64,000 nt of DNA from the NCBI RefSeq assembly GCF_010092985.1, contig NZ_CP048106.1:3697001-3761000 (forward strand). Direction: 5' to 3'. This document shows, piece after piece, positions 51,432 to 60,462 of this stretch. The notes below the pieces were generated by a model. It was given only the letters and a program-made list of their open reading frames with translations, did not search any database and was not told the DNA's origin. The stretch's first letter is position 1; each line of letters opens with the position of its first letter. The position numbers were made by a program, and so were the translations under genes. This DNA is from Pontibacter pudoricolor. Its GTDB lineage: Bacteria > Bacteroidota > Bacteroidia > Cytophagales > Hymenobacteraceae.

Positions 51432-53834
51432 ATGAAGAGGATAATTAAGAAAGTAGCCGTACTTGGATCCGGTGTGATGGGCTCGCGCATTGCCTGCCAT
51501 TTTGCCAACATCGGGGTGCAGGTACTGCTGCTCGACATTGTACCGAAGGAGCTGACGCCCGACGAAGAGAAAAAAGGCCTGACGCTGGAAAACAAAGCCG
51601 TTCGTAACCGCATTGTAAACAGCTCGTTGCAGGCAGCCTTAGCCTCTAACCCGTCGCCGATCTACCGCAAAGCCGATGCACGCCTGATACAGACAGGCAA
51701 CTTCGAAGATAACATGAAGGACATCGCTACTGCCGACTGGACCATTGAGGTGGTAGTGGAAAACCTGAAGATCAAGAAGATTGTGTACGACCAGGTAGAG
51801 CAGCATCGCAAGCCGGGTACATTGATCACTTCCAATACATCGGGTATTCCAATCCACCTGATGCTGGAAGGCCGCTCTGATGATTTCAGGAAACACTTCT
51901 GCGGTACGCACTTCTTCAACCCGCCACGCTACTTAAAGCTTCTGGAAATTATTCCTACGCCTGAAACCGATCCGGCTATAGTTGATTTCCTGATGCACTA
52001 TGGCGATCTGTACTTGGGTAAGACTACAGTACTGGCGAAAGATACACCTGCCTTTATTGCCAACCGTGTTGGTATTTACGCCATCATGCAGGGCCTGCAG
52101 GTAATGAACAAACTCGGCCTGAACGTTGACGAAGTTGACAGAATTTCCGGTCCGATCATCGGCCGTCCGAAATCAGCTACTTTCAGAACGCTGGATGTGG
52201 TTGGGTTGGATACACTGGCTAACGTGGCTAACGGGCTGTACCAGACCGGCGAGAAGGATGAGTCGCGTGAAATGTTCCAGTTGCCAGGTTACCTGCAGAA
52301 AATGGTGGAGAACAAATGGCTGGGCGATAAGACCGGTCAGGGTTTCTATAAGAAAACTAAAGACGCGAAAGGTAAAACAGAGATACTGACGCTGGACCTG
52401 AACACGCTGGAGTACGGACCAAAGCAACGCGCTAAGTTCCAAAGCCTGGAAGTGCTGAAGCCGATCGAAGACCTGAAGAAGCGAGTAAAAACTTTCGCTG
52501 GACAATCAGACAAAGCTGCACAGTTCTTCAATGAGTCGCTTTATGGTTTGTTCCAGTATGTGAGTAACCGCATTCCTGAGATCTCTGATGAACTATACAG
52601 AATAGATGATGCCATGCGTGCCGGCTTTGGCTGGGAGCTTGGTCCGTTTGAGTACTGGGATGCCATTGGTGCCCGCGAAGGCGTGCAGCGCATGACAGAA
52701 GCCGGTTACAAGCCTGCTGCCTGGGTAGAAGAAATGCTGAACAGCGGCAAAGAGTCCTTCTACATCGTGGAGAACGGCACACGCCGCTACTACGACATCA
52801 ACAGCAAGGCATACAAAGCCATACCGGGTGCCGAGAACTTCATTATCCTGGAAAACCTGCGCGAGAACAAAGTAATCTGGAAAAATACCGGCGCAACTAT
52901 AACTGACCTGGGTGATGGCATTCTGAACGTTGAGTTCCATACCAAAATGAACACTATGGGCGGCGACGTGATCATGGCCCTGAACAAAGGGATCGACCTT
53001 GCCGAAAAGGATTTCCGTGGGATGGTAGTGGGTAACCAGGGAGCAAATTTCTCTGCCGGTGCCAACGTGGGCCTTATCTACATGTATGCCCTGGATCAGG
53101 ATTTCGATGAACTGAACATGATCATCCGCCAGTTCCAGAACACCATGATGCGCATGCGCTATTCGGCTATACCTGTAGTTGGTGCACCGCATGGTTTAAC
53201 GCTGGGCGGTGGCTGCGAGCTTAACCTGCACGTCGACCATATACAGGCTGCTGCTGAGACCTACATGGGCCTGGTAGAGTTTGGTGTTGGTCTGATACCT
53301 GGCGGTGGCGGTACCAAAGAAATGACGCTGCGTGCTGCTGATATGTATGCTGATGGTGATATCGAGTACAACGACCTGAAAAACGTGTTCCTGAACATTG
53401 GTATGGCAAAGGTTTCTACGTCGGCTAAAGAAGCGGTAGACCTGGGCTTTATGCGCAAATCGGATGGTATAACTATAAACAGTAACCGCCTGATTGCAGA
53501 CGCGAAAGCGCAGGCGATACTTCTGGCTGATGCTGGCTACACCAAACCGGTACAACGTACGGATATTAAAGTGCAGGGCCGGGGAGCATTAGGTATGTTC
53601 CTGACAGGTGCCAACGCGATGATGACCGGTCGTTACATGTCGGAGCACGACCTGAAGATCTCTCAGAAACTGGCTTATGTAATGTGCGGTGGCGACTTAT
53701 CTGCCCCAACTGAGGTGAGCGAACAGTACCTGCTTGACCTGGAGCGTGAAGCCTTCCTGTCGCTGACAGGTGAGCGCAAAACGCTGGAGCGTATCCAGAG
53801 CATCCTGACCACAGGCAAGCCGTTGAGAAATTAA
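51432..53834 (+). CDS. fadN: 3-hydroxyacyl-CoA dehydrogenase / enoyl-CoA hydratase, FadN type
   Basis: 800 residues. The dehydrogenase comes first (GSGVMGSRIACHFANIGVQV, an NAD-binding Rossmann motif near residue 13) and the hydratase last (LGGGCELNLHVDH and FGVGLIPGGGGTKEM near residues 600-625). This order is that of FadN of Bacillus subtilis and the reverse of E. coli FadB. It catalyses two steps of fatty acid beta-oxidation. Fewer ACTATAG motifs than in the neighbours. The operon is interrupted downstream by a nuclease cassette before fadA. Confidence 0.95.
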   Translation: MKRIIKKVAVLGSGVMGSRIACHFANIGVQVLLLDIVPKELTPDEEKKGLTLENKAVRNRIVNSSLQAALASNPSPIYRKADARLIQTGNFEDNMKDIATADWTIEVVVENLKIKKIVYDQVEQHRKPGTLITSNTSGIPIHLMLEGRSDDFRKHFCGTHFFNPPRYLKLLEIIPTPETDPAIVDFLMHYGDLYLGKTTVLAKDTPAFIANRVGIYAIMQGLQVMNKLGLNVDEVDRISGPIIGRPKSATFRTLDVVGLDTLANVANGLYQTGEKDESREMFQLPGYLQKMVENKWLGDKTGQGFYKKTKDAKGKTEILTLDLNTLEYGPKQRAKFQSLEVLKPIEDLKKRVKTFAGQSDKAAQFFNESLYGLFQYVSNRIPEISDELYRIDDAMRAGFGWELGPFEYWDAIGAREGVQRMTEAGYKPAAWVEEMLNSGKESFYIVENGTRRYYDINSKAYKAIPGAENFIILENLRENKVIWKNTGATITDLGDGILNVEFHTKMNTMGGDVIMALNKGIDLAEKDFRGMVVGNQGANFSAGANVGLIYMYALDQDFDELNMIIRQFQNTMMRMRYSAIPVVGAPHGLTLGGGCELNLHVDHIQAAAETYMGLVEFGVGLIPGGGGTKEMTLRAADMYADGDIEYNDLKNVFLNIGMAKVSTSAKEAVDLGFMRKSDGITINSNRLIADAKAQAILLADAGYTKPVQRTDIKVQGRGALGMFLTGANAMMTGRYMSEHDLKISQKLAYVMCGGDLSAPTEVSEQYLLDLEREAFLSLTGERKTLERIQSILTTGKPLRN

Positions 53835-53868
53835 TGTTTGATGGGTTAAGTTGTAACCCACGTTCTTT

Positions 53869-53906
53869 GTCATCCTGAAAGGATCTTGGTAGAAGGGAGG
53901 TTAAGC
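53869..53906 (+). repeat. Left flank repeat of the GIY-YIG cassette
   Basis: GTCATCCTGAAAGGATCTTG followed by GTAGAAGGGAGGTTAAGC. It starts 35 bases after the fadN stop and ends 7 bases before the nuclease ATG. It matches, inverted, 54216-54253. Confidence 0.8.
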
Positions 53907-53913
53907 CTTAGCT

Positions 53914-54210
53914 ATGAAAAGCCATAACTACTTCGTCTATATCACTACTAATCCGGGTAAAACGGTACTCTATGTTGGCGTGACGAATGACTTAGCAGTT
54001 AGGTTGGAGCAGCATAAGGAAAACAGGGGTAAATCGGAAACTTTTGCCGGTCGCTACTACTGCTATAAACTCTTGTACTATGAGCGCTATACTTATGTGC
54101 AGCACGCCATAGAACGGGAAAAGGAACTGAAGCTATTAAGCCGTGAAAAAAAGATGGAGCTCATTAAAAGTGAAAATCCATACTTACAGTTTCTTAAGGT
54201 TGATGACTAA
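53914..54210 (+). CDS. Single-domain GIY-YIG nuclease
   Basis: 98 residues. GIY-YIG signature: FVYITTNPGKTVLYVGVTNDL (Tyr in Y-V-Y-I and Y-V-G), Arg in LAVRLEQHK, and Glu in IEREKELKLL. Such small UPF0213-like nucleases are often annotated as excinuclease-like and their role is unclear. The gene is alone and bracketed by inverted repeats that carry the same GTCATCxTG core, within a beta-oxidation operon, which gives it the look of a small mobile cassette. Its codon use is more AT-rich than fadN and fadA. Confidence 0.9.
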   Translation: MKSHNYFVYITTNPGKTVLYVGVTNDLAVRLEQHKENRGKSETFAGRYYCYKLLYYERYTYVQHAIEREKELKLLSREKKMELIKSENPYLQFLKVDD

Positions 54211-54215
54211 ATAAG

Positions 54216-54253
54216 CCTTCATCTCCCAGCCACCAAGATCTTTACAAGATGAC
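54216..54253 (-). repeat. Right flank repeat of the GIY-YIG cassette
   Basis: Read on the minus strand, it starts GTCATCTTGTAAAGATCTTG and continues GTGGCTGGGAGATGAAGG. It is the inverted partner of 53869-53906 (about 30 of 38 identical). Confidence 0.75.
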
Positions 54254-54289
54254 AAATGGGGATGTTTAAAGTATAAATAAACACTCTCT

Positions 54290-54367
54290 GTCATTCTGTA
54301 AGAAACTTGTTAGAAGGGAGGTTAAGCTGGAGCTACTGTCAATGGACCACCTAGAACTCAGGATGAC
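54290..54367. repeat. Second copy of the GTCAT-bounded repeat, empty of a gene
   Basis: GTCATTCTGTAAGAAACTTG...AGAAGGGAGGTTAAGC on the left (the left flank repeat again) and CTAGAACTCAGGATGAC on the right. The ends, GTCATTCTG and CAGGATGAC, are inverted. It looks like the same element without the nuclease. Confidence 0.75.
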
Positions 54368-54420
54368 AAAAACAGATAAGAAAGTATAGCTGATAGTATA
54401 AACTATAAAAGAGCATCAAA

Positions 54421-55599
54421 ATGAACAATGCATATATCGTAGCCGGATTTCGTAGCGCCGTGGGTAAAGCGGGCCGTGGCGGATTTCGGTTCACCAGACC
54501 TGATGACCTGGCCGCTGATGTCATCAAACACCTAATGGCTTCTGTGCCAGCCTTAGACCCGGAGCGTGTAGACGACCTTATAGTTGGGAACGCGGTACCG
54601 GAAGCAGAGCAGGGCCTGCAGATCGGCCGTATGATCTCGTTGCTGGCGTTGCCAATGTCAGTTTCTGGGATGACGGTGAATCGTTACTGCGGATCCGGAC
54701 TGGAAACTATAGCTATTGCCGCAAACCGCATCTCTGCTGGTATGGCTGACTGTATAGTGGCTGGTGGTACAGAATCTATGTCGCTGGTGCCAACGGTTGG
54801 CTGGAAGACAGTGCCTAACTATAACATCGCCAAAAATAACCCGGACTGGTACCTGAGCATGGGCTTAACGGCCGAAGCAGTAGCAAACGACTATAAGGTT
54901 TCACGTGAAGATCAGGATGAGTTTGCTTATAACTCGCACCAGAAAGCAATTAACGCGATCAAGAACGGCTACTTTAAAGAACAGATCGTGCCGATTACCG
55001 TTGAGGAAACTTACCTGGACGAGAACGGCAAAAAGAAAACCCGCAGCTATGTAGTTGATACGGATGAAGGTCCACGTGCCGATACATCTATGGAAGCATT
55101 AGCTCGCCTGAAGCCGGTGTTTGCCGCTGGCGGTACGGTCACGGCCGGTAACTCATCACAGACATCAGACGGCGCTGCCTTCGTTATAGTTATGAGCGAG
55201 CGCATGGTAAAAGAACTGAACCTGGAGCCGATTGCCCGCCTGGTAAGCTATGCTACCGGTGGTGTTGATCCGCGCATTATGGGTATGGGGCCGATCGCTG
55301 CTGTTCCGAAAGCCCTGAAAATGGCTGGCATGACGCTGAACGATATCGACCTGATCGAGATGAACGAAGCTTTTGCTGCCCAGTCTATCGCCGTAATGCG
55401 CCACCTGGATTTTGATCCTGCCAAGTTGAACGTGAGTGGTGGGGCTATTGCTTTAGGTCACCCGCTTGGTTGCTCCGGTGCGAAGCTCTCTATCCAGCAA
55501 TTCCATGAACTGCGCCGCTTAGGCAAAAAGTACGGCATGGTAACCGCCTGCGTTGGTGGTGGCCAGGGTGTGGCCGGTATCTATGAATTGCTGAAGTAA
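54421..55599 (+). CDS. fadA: Acetyl-CoA acyltransferase (thiolase)
   Basis: 392 residues. The nucleophile Cys is in VNRYCGSGLETIA near residue 89, the GHPLGCSG block holds the His, and the second Cys is in VTACVGGGQGVAG near the end. Thiolase cuts off acetyl-CoA in the last step of beta-oxidation. The gene is co-directional with fadN and fadE. A GIY-YIG cassette of about 0.5 kb separates it from fadN. Confidence 0.95.
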   Translation: MNNAYIVAGFRSAVGKAGRGGFRFTRPDDLAADVIKHLMASVPALDPERVDDLIVGNAVPEAEQGLQIGRMISLLALPMSVSGMTVNRYCGSGLETIAIAANRISAGMADCIVAGGTESMSLVPTVGWKTVPNYNIAKNNPDWYLSMGLTAEAVANDYKVSREDQDEFAYNSHQKAINAIKNGYFKEQIVPITVEETYLDENGKKKTRSYVVDTDEGPRADTSMEALARLKPVFAAGGTVTAGNSSQTSDGAAFVIVMSERMVKELNLEPIARLVSYATGGVDPRIMGMGPIAAVPKALKMAGMTLNDIDLIEMNEAFAAQSIAVMRHLDFDPAKLNVSGGAIALGHPLGCSGAKLSIQQFHELRRLGKKYGMVTACVGGGQGVAGIYELLK

Positions 55600-55617
55600 G
55601 TATCTTGACAAAAGACT

Positions 55618-55730
55618 AATGCTGGCGCGAGTTTGTAACTCGTGTCTTACAATAATGTTGAGCTTGTAACTCAACTGGGCCAGAGGCCCAACTATAGTTA
55701 GTCACGAGCGAGGACGCACGCGCCAGCATT
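55618..55730. repeat. 113-base element with perfect 12-base terminal inverted repeats
   Basis: AATGCTGGCGCG (55618-55629) and CGCGCCAGCATT (55719-55730) are exact complements. Inside lie two hairpins with TTTGTAA and CTTGTAA cores, an exact AACTATAGTT (55690-55699), and an inverted arm with the GTCCTCG core. Confidence 0.8.
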
Positions 55731-55787
55731 AGCCAGTAAAACAAAACTAACTATAACTGTATCTAAAACCTTAAAACATACATCACC

Positions 55788-57581
55788 ATGGAAACTCAAA
55801 ATAAAACCGCAATACTTAAAGGTGGTGAGTTCCTGATAAAGGAAACGAATCCGCAGGACGTGTTTACGCCCGAAGATTTTACCGAAGAGCAACGCATGAT
55901 GGCTCAGACCTGTCTTGACTTTGTACAGGAAGAAGTAATGCCCCTACTTGACAGACTGGACAACCACGAAGAAGGCCTGATGGAAAGCCTGATGAAAAAG
56001 GCTGGCGAGCTCGGCTTATTTGCAGTATCTATACCGGAGCAGTACGGTGGCCTGAACATGGACTTTAACACATCGCTGCTGGTTACCGAGTCTGTTGGCG
56101 GTGGCCACTCGTTTCCGGTTGCTTTTGCAGCACACACGGGTATCGGCACATTGCCAATTTTATATTTTGGCACCGAAGAGCAGAAGCAGAAGTACATTCC
56201 TAAGTTGGTGAGCGGCGAGTGGATGTCGTCTTACTGCTTAACAGAGCCGGGCTCTGGTTCGGATGCACTGGCAGCTAAAACCAAAGCCGTACTGAACGAA
56301 GCCGGAACGCACTACATCCTGAACGGGCAGAAAATGTGGATCACAAACGCAGGTTTTGCGGACGTATTCATCGTTTTTGCACAGGTGGATGGCGACAAGT
56401 TCACAGGTTTTATAGTTGAAAAAGATTATCCGGGCCTAAGCCTTGGTAACGAAGAGCATAAGATGGGTATCAAAGGCTCCTCAACCCGCCAGGTATTCTT
56501 AACAGACTGCGAGGTTCCGAAAGAGAATGTGCTGGGCGAGATCGGCAAAGGCCATTTGATCGCTTTCAACATCCTGAACATTGGCCGTATCAAGCTTTGT
56601 GCTGCTACGCTGGGTGCTTCTAAAAAAGTAGCTGACCTGTCGGTGAAATATGCAAACGAGCGTCATCAGTTTAAACTGCCAATCTCTAAGTTCGGCGCAA
56701 TCCGTCATAAACTGGCAGAGCAGGCAATACGCATTTTTGCTGTAGAATCAGCGCAGTACCGCTCAGGTATGGATATTTACCGCATGGAGCAGGAGCTGAT
56801 GGCTGCCGGAAAAGACGAGAACGAAGCGCTGTTAGGTGCTGCAAAGGAGTTTGCCGTGGAGTGTGCCATGCTGAAAGTAGAAGGTTCTGAAGTGCTGGAT
56901 TATGTGGTAGACGAAGGTGTGCAGATCTATGGTGGTTACGGTTTCTCAGCTGACTACCCAATGGACCGCGCGTACCGTGATTCCCGCATCAACCGTATTT
57001 TCGAAGGTACCAACGAGATCAACCGCATGCTTACCGTGGACATGATCCTGAAGAAAGCGATGAACGGTGAGCTTGACCTGATGGGGCCTGCCCAGAATGT
57101 GCAGAACGAATTGATGGCTATTCCGGATTTCGGAGCGGAAGAAGAAGGTGGTTTATTTGCTGCTGAACATAAAGCTATCCGTAACCTGAAAAAGGCAATC
57201 CTGTTAGTAGCGGGTACTGCAGTACAGAAATACATGGCTTCACTGGCAAAAGAACAGGAAGTGCTGATGAACATCGCCGATATGGCCATCAAAACGTATG
57301 TGGCTGAATCTACTTTACTGCGCGTTGAGAAAATGATCGGCACAAAAGGTGAAGAGGCCGTTGCAAACCAGATAGACATTGCCCGTGTGGTAGTGAATGA
57401 TGCGGTAGATGCATCGTTTATAGCTGGTAAGGAAGCTATCGCATCTATGGCGGAAGGGGATGAGCAGCGCCTGTTATTTATGGGCTTAAAACGCTTCACC
57501 AAAAAAGACCTGTTCAATACAAAAGATGCCCGCCGTCGTATTGCAGCAGCGCTTATCGAAGCAAACGAGTACGTTTATTAA
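55788..57581 (+). CDS. fadE: Acyl-CoA dehydrogenase
   Basis: 597 residues, the long FadE type (B. subtilis FadE is about 594). The FAD-binding pattern YCLTEPGSGSDA and the substrate-binding KMWITNAGFADV are present. The catalytic Glu is in IFEGTNEINRM, with the C-terminal extension of the long group. It makes the first double bond in beta-oxidation. It is the last gene of the fadN-fadA-fadE set; a terminator follows. The hairpin element between fadA and fadE might alter expression. Confidence 0.95.
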   Translation: METQNKTAILKGGEFLIKETNPQDVFTPEDFTEEQRMMAQTCLDFVQEEVMPLLDRLDNHEEGLMESLMKKAGELGLFAVSIPEQYGGLNMDFNTSLLVTESVGGGHSFPVAFAAHTGIGTLPILYFGTEEQKQKYIPKLVSGEWMSSYCLTEPGSGSDALAAKTKAVLNEAGTHYILNGQKMWITNAGFADVFIVFAQVDGDKFTGFIVEKDYPGLSLGNEEHKMGIKGSSTRQVFLTDCEVPKENVLGEIGKGHLIAFNILNIGRIKLCAATLGASKKVADLSVKYANERHQFKLPISKFGAIRHKLAEQAIRIFAVESAQYRSGMDIYRMEQELMAAGKDENEALLGAAKEFAVECAMLKVEGSEVLDYVVDEGVQIYGGYGFSADYPMDRAYRDSRINRIFEGTNEINRMLTVDMILKKAMNGELDLMGPAQNVQNELMAIPDFGAEEEGGLFAAEHKAIRNLKKAILLVAGTAVQKYMASLAKEQEVLMNIADMAIKTYVAESTLLRVEKMIGTKGEEAVANQIDIARVVVNDAVDASFIAGKEAIASMAEGDEQRLLFMGLKRFTKKDLFNTKDARRRIAAALIEANEYVY

Positions 57582-57601
57582 TTTCTGACCATTTATAGTT
57601 T

Positions 57602-57634
57602 AAAAGGCTTTCCCTTTAAGGAAAGCCTTTTTTT
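57602..57634 (+). terminator. Terminator after fadE
   Basis: AAAAGGCTTTCC and GGAAAGCCTTTT form a 12 bp stem with a 6-base loop and a run of seven Ts. Confidence 0.95.
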
Positions 57635-57750
57635 ATTTTATCTGTCTAATTTAATATAATAAAAGCAATATTTATAGTTCAAAAATGTAAATGCAACAGC
57701 AGGTTTTACGTATGAAAGGCAGCGCCCTAACTATAAACCTATAGTAACTA

Positions 57751-58485
57751 ATGAAAGTAAGCTGCCTTATACCTTGTTATAACGAACGTGAGCGAATTGC
57801 AAAGGTGCTTGATATAGTTGTCAGCACGCAATCGGTACAGCAGGTAATTTGTGTAGATGATGGGTCTACGGACGGAACAGCAGATTATATTGAAGCAAAC
57901 TGGCCTACTGTAGAAGTTATCAGGTTGCTGCGTAACCATGGTAAAACAAAAGCCATAAAGCAGGGGTTGCAATACGTAGATTATGCCACATTACTGATGA
58001 TGGATGCGGATCTGCAGGGATTAAGAAAAGAAGAGCTGGAAGCTGCCTTAGATGCTTACAAGGAGTGCCATGAAGTAGATATGATCATCATGCGTCGTAT
58101 TAATTCCCCTTGGTTTGTGAAGTGGTATCGGAGCGATGTATTGCTATCAGGGGAACGCATACTGCAAACTGCTGACCTGAAACAGGTGCTAAGGCAACGG
58201 CTAAAGTGTTATCAACTGGAGGTAGCCATTAACCGCTACATGTTGCGCCATAAAAAAGTAGTACGCTGGATGCCCTGGTCTGCTATAAACACCTACAAAG
58301 TGGATAAACTGGGAGTGCTGGACGGCTCACGCAAAGAGTTTAACATGTACGTTGATATTGTGAATTATGTAGGTTTCTCGCACATGTGCCTGCAACTGAC
58401 ATCTTTTACTAAAAAGCTACATTACAAATCGGTTACCACGCCAGCCAAAGAGCCACAACTATACCTGAAACATTATTTTAACTGA
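57751..58485 (+). CDS. GT2 glycosyltransferase
   Basis: 244 residues. The GT-A fold is shown by LIPCYNERERIAKVLDIV, the UDP-sugar motif CVDDGSTDGTAD and the DxD region MMDADLQGL. The C-terminus has no membrane segment. It resembles dolichyl- or polyprenyl-phosphate mannosyl- or glucosyltransferases. Lipid or polysaccharide assembly is likely. Its 3' end overlaps the convergent gene by 13 bases. Confidence 0.88.
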   Translation: MKVSCLIPCYNERERIAKVLDIVVSTQSVQQVICVDDGSTDGTADYIEANWPTVEVIRLLRNHGKTKAIKQGLQYVDYATLLMMDADLQGLRKEELEAALDAYKECHEVDMIIMRRINSPWFVKWYRSDVLLSGERILQTADLKQVLRQRLKCYQLEVAINRYMLRHKKVVRWMPWSAINTYKVDKLGVLDGSRKEFNMYVDIVNYVGFSHMCLQLTSFTKKLHYKSVTTPAKEPQLYLKHYFN

Positions 58486-59921
58486 ATATGGTATAGTTTA
58501 AGGCCTGCTTCCCGTTTTTTAGGCCGGACTACAACAGCAACATCCTTATCAGAGAACCAGCTAGTGAAATCCTTTACATAAGCCAGCTCTTTGTCGTTTG
58601 CCACATTCAGGCGCACTCCTTTTGCCTCACTTATCTCACCTGTTTTAGTGTTGATCTGGCGCAGGTAAAGGTCGTTTTTATTATCAAGTTCTTCCAGGGT
58701 AAGCAGGTTCAGGGTGTTGCCGTTCAGGTAAGCGGTGTATGAGATCCCGGAGAAAGCATCTTCTGCAGGAGACTGCTGATGCTTCATCAAAACAGAGTTC
58801 CAGGCAGAGTTCATGTACTCATCGTAGGCAAACAGCAGCATTTCTTTGGCAAAGTAGGGAGAGGTCTTGCCACCCATCGTGTATTTCTTTTCTGCCAGCA
58901 CGATCAGCTTATTATCGGCAGTCTGCAGCAGATCGGTGAGGTAAATGTCTTCGAAGCGTTTTGGTTTAGTTGTATCTGCTTTGTTCAGGCTGTTTATTTT
59001 AGCCAGGTATATCGGGGAGAATTTAAACTCTTCGGCAAAGACCATGTCTTCTGCTTCGAAGTTAAACCGAACTGCTTTCAGACTATAGTATAAGCCAGAG
59101 GCTTCTTCTGCTGTAATTACGGCTCCGTATAGTTGGTCATCCGGCATCAGCTTAAACCGCGAATCCATGATGTAAACTTTTTTGCCGCCAAATACACCAC
59201 CAACCAGTACGCTCATTACCTTCGCTTTCGGGGCTTTTAAACTATACTGGCGTACTGTAAGGCGGTTCATGTTGTCCGATATCAGGCTCAGATACTGCTC
59301 GCCTGTGTTGCTCACCTGCACATCCACCGACAGCACATCGCGCACATCATTCAGGTTATAGTTAATGTCTTTTATCTTTTCCAGCTTCTCGTCAAACAAC
59401 GAGCCGCTCATGCTTCTGATCTTATAGTTGCTGTCGGCCAGGTAATGGAATACAAGTAGTTTTGAGCCATCCTGCGAGAAAGCGATGCCAGGCTCGCGGT
59501 TAGAAACAGGGCTCTCCTGTAGCAGTTGCCTGTCTTTTAGTGTACCATTTGCCAGGTTAATATAATATCCATGCAATTGTTGTGTAGCGCCCGCCTTAGT
59601 GTGTGTTACAACTATAGCTGCATCTTTGGTAGTATAGAAACCATAAACTGTCTGCTCTGTTGTAAGGGGTATTGTTGCATCCCATCGTTTTGCCAGGCCA
59701 GCCTCGTATTTCTGTACGCCATAGCTGCCATTTGCTTTGCGGCTAAGAATTATAAACTGTTCAGGACCTGTGGCTATGGTTTTATTGGTAATGCGTTGGT
59801 TGTACCTGTCTTCAGATAAATTAGGGTGATACTCAAATGGCACTTCCCCCTTTTTTCTGGACTGACCAAAAGCGGCTACGGATAGCACAACAAATACGAA
59901 AACGAAGAGCAGGTTTTTCAC
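58473..59921 (-). CDS. Secreted hypothetical protein, beta-propeller-like
   Basis: 482 residues with a signal peptide (cleavage after AFGQ at about 20). The mature part alternates short strands ending in polar turns (SQDGSKLLVFHYLAD, NKLIVLAEKKYTM), as in a beta-propeller. No catalytic motif is seen. Probably periplasmic or surface-exposed. Family not recognised. Monocistronic. Confidence 0.78.
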   Translation of the reverse strand: MKNLLFVFVFVVLSVAAFGQSRKKGEVPFEYHPNLSEDRYNQRITNKTIATGPEQFIILSRKANGSYGVQKYEAGLAKRWDATIPLTTEQTVYGFYTTKDAAIVVTHTKAGATQQLHGYYINLANGTLKDRQLLQESPVSNREPGIAFSQDGSKLLVFHYLADSNYKIRSMSGSLFDEKLEKIKDINYNLNDVRDVLSVDVQVSNTGEQYLSLISDNMNRLTVRQYSLKAPKAKVMSVLVGGVFGGKKVYIMDSRFKLMPDDQLYGAVITAEEASGLYYSLKAVRFNFEAEDMVFAEEFKFSPIYLAKINSLNKADTTKPKRFEDIYLTDLLQTADNKLIVLAEKKYTMGGKTSPYFAKEMLLFAYDEYMNSAWNSVLMKHQQSPAEDAFSGISYTAYLNGNTLNLLTLEELDNKNDLYLRQINTKTGEISEAKGVRLNVANDKELAYVKDFTSWFSDKDVAVVVRPKKREAGLKLYHIQLK

Positions 59922-60215
59922 AGGAATCAGCTTTTAAAGCTCAAACTTAATGTTAAGTGCGAGATTAGTCAAATTTATTTCAGGCACCGGCTAACAGCAT
60001 AACAGCTATGTTGTTTCGTGTGGAACAAATAGGATTTATTCTGTTAATATACAAATCCAAGGCTATGCTTGTATGTGTTGATATGAACATGTTTACATTT
60101 CAGTCACATCAAAAAAAGAGCCTGTCAGCCAGCTTTTTCGTTGCTCCACCCGATAGTAGGTAGTTGCTGTAACAAGCTCATGATGTATGATGTAAGCCTG
60201 ATTAAATAAGATAAA
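59922..60215. other. 294-base spacer without clear features
   Basis: I see no gene, repeat or terminator. It has no ACTATAG motif either, which is unusual for this window. Confidence 0.6.
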
Positions 60216-60455
60216 ATGAGGTTCATACTTAAGATACTAGCATTTACAGCACTTTTACTGATTAGCAAAATAACTAAAGAAGATAAACTGATTCCTGCTT
60301 CTGCCGATAACCCTCAGGTTATAGTTAGCACAGCACCACATGCTGCCGAAAAACCGTTGCCAGTACTTTCAAACGGTAATATGCAGCAACATCAAAGCGG
60401 TCTGTATACCGAACCTGTGCAAACCTTTGTAGTAACACAGGCAACTATAAAATGA
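60216..60455 (+). CDS. Small hypothetical secreted protein
   Basis: 79 residues. The N-terminus is hydrophobic (LKILAFTALLLIS) and could be a signal or anchor. The rest is polar, with LPVLSNGNMQQHQSGLYTEP. It contains two ACTATA/TATAGTT motifs in frame. No family recognised and no clear promoter. The convergent recG stop is 8 bases beyond its stop. I give it moderate weight as a real gene. Confidence 0.5.
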   Translation: MRFILKILAFTALLLISKITKEDKLIPASADNPQVIVSTAPHAAEKPLPVLSNGNMQQHQSGLYTEPVQTFVVTQATIK

Positions 60456-60462
60456 TGGATTT

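Noticed and set aside
52593..53192. 199-residue minus-strand frame over fadN
   Set aside because: Antisense shadow of a conserved coding sequence with no motif of its own.
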